Origin: Paenibacillus sp. | GTDB lineage: Bacteria > Bacillota > Bacilli > Paenibacillales > Paenibacillaceae | Assembly: GCA_023512345.1 (NCBI GenBank) | Contig: JAILZT010000031.1 | Location: 1-60,757, forward strand | Reading direction: 5' to 3' | DNA: 60,757 nucleotides | Part shown: positions 60,724 through 60,757 of the stretch, piece by piece | Numbering within the stretch: position 1 is the stretch's first letter | How the letters are laid out: each line of letters starts with the position of its first letter | Program-made: the position numbers and the translations under genes | Notes under the pieces: generated by a model | The model's input: the letters and a program-made list of their open reading frames with translations, nothing else | Database searches by the model: none | What the model was told of the DNA's origin: nothing

Positions 60724-60757
60724 AAATATCTAAAGCTTAGGTCAACATCAGTCACTA

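Overview
The window looks like a chromosomal segment of a Paenibacillus-type Bacillota. The evidence is the Paenibacillus/Bacillus style of the rRNA operon end, strong Gram-positive ribosome binding sites, YesM/YesN-like two-component pairs, LplA/B/C-like transporters, lipoprotein signal peptides and CcpA-type cre palindromes. The species cannot be named from the sequence alone.

Layout. 1-890: the 3' end of a 23S rRNA gene, a complete 5S rRNA gene with terminator, a cluster of degenerate 24-bp repeats, and an orphan 50-bp copy of the 5S 3' end with its own terminator. 1.0-6.6 kb: truncated hemoglobin, GH29 alpha-L-fucosidase with a divergent AraC regulator, a membrane diguanylate cyclase, and an LrgA/LrgB pair. 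6.7-14.4 kb: a membrane-anchored AraC regulator, then an LplB/LplC/lipoprotein ABC importer and a GH28-like beta-helix hydrolase. 14.4-18.1 kb: a GH30 enzyme, two AraC regulators and a YkvA-like protein. 18.2-25.7 kb: GH78 alpha-L-rhamnosidase, then a histidine kinase, response regulator and substrate-binding lipoprotein packed together. 25.7-26.5 kb: a decayed, repeat-rich stretch with an IS1182-like transposase remnant. 26.6-33 kb: a second ABC importer (minus strand), a GH78-like hydrolase, a repeat-rich gap and another AraC regulator. 33-34 kb: an LtrA-like membrane protein. 34.4-41.5 kb: an L-rhamnose catabolic operon (rhaEW, a DeoR-type regulator, lutABC, rhaA). 41.7-53.7 kb: housekeeping and small genes (nitroreductase, Nudix, CmpB-like, DUF2809, HD-GYP, GH9, GGDEF, cupin, YhdH-like oxidoreductase, kinase, GNAT). 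53.9-60.6 kb: response regulator, histidine kinase and a third ABC importer.

How the genes work together. This is a plant-polysaccharide foraging region. Six glycoside hydrolases (GH29, GH28-like, GH30, GH78, GH78-like, GH9) show no signal peptide, so they probably act in the cytoplasm on oligosaccharides brought in by three ABC importers. None of the importers has its own ATPase in the window, which implies a shared MsmX-type ATPase elsewhere. Five AraC regulators and two YesN-like response regulators sit next to the hydrolases and transporters, and several control regions carry cre-like palindromes that suggest carbon catabolite control.

The most distinctive unit is the rhamnose operon. 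lutABC sits between the rhamnulose-1-phosphate aldolase/lactaldehyde dehydrogenase fusion and rhamnose isomerase. This would carry the lactaldehyde half of rhamnose through L-lactate to pyruvate within one transcript. No rhamnulokinase gene is present in the window.
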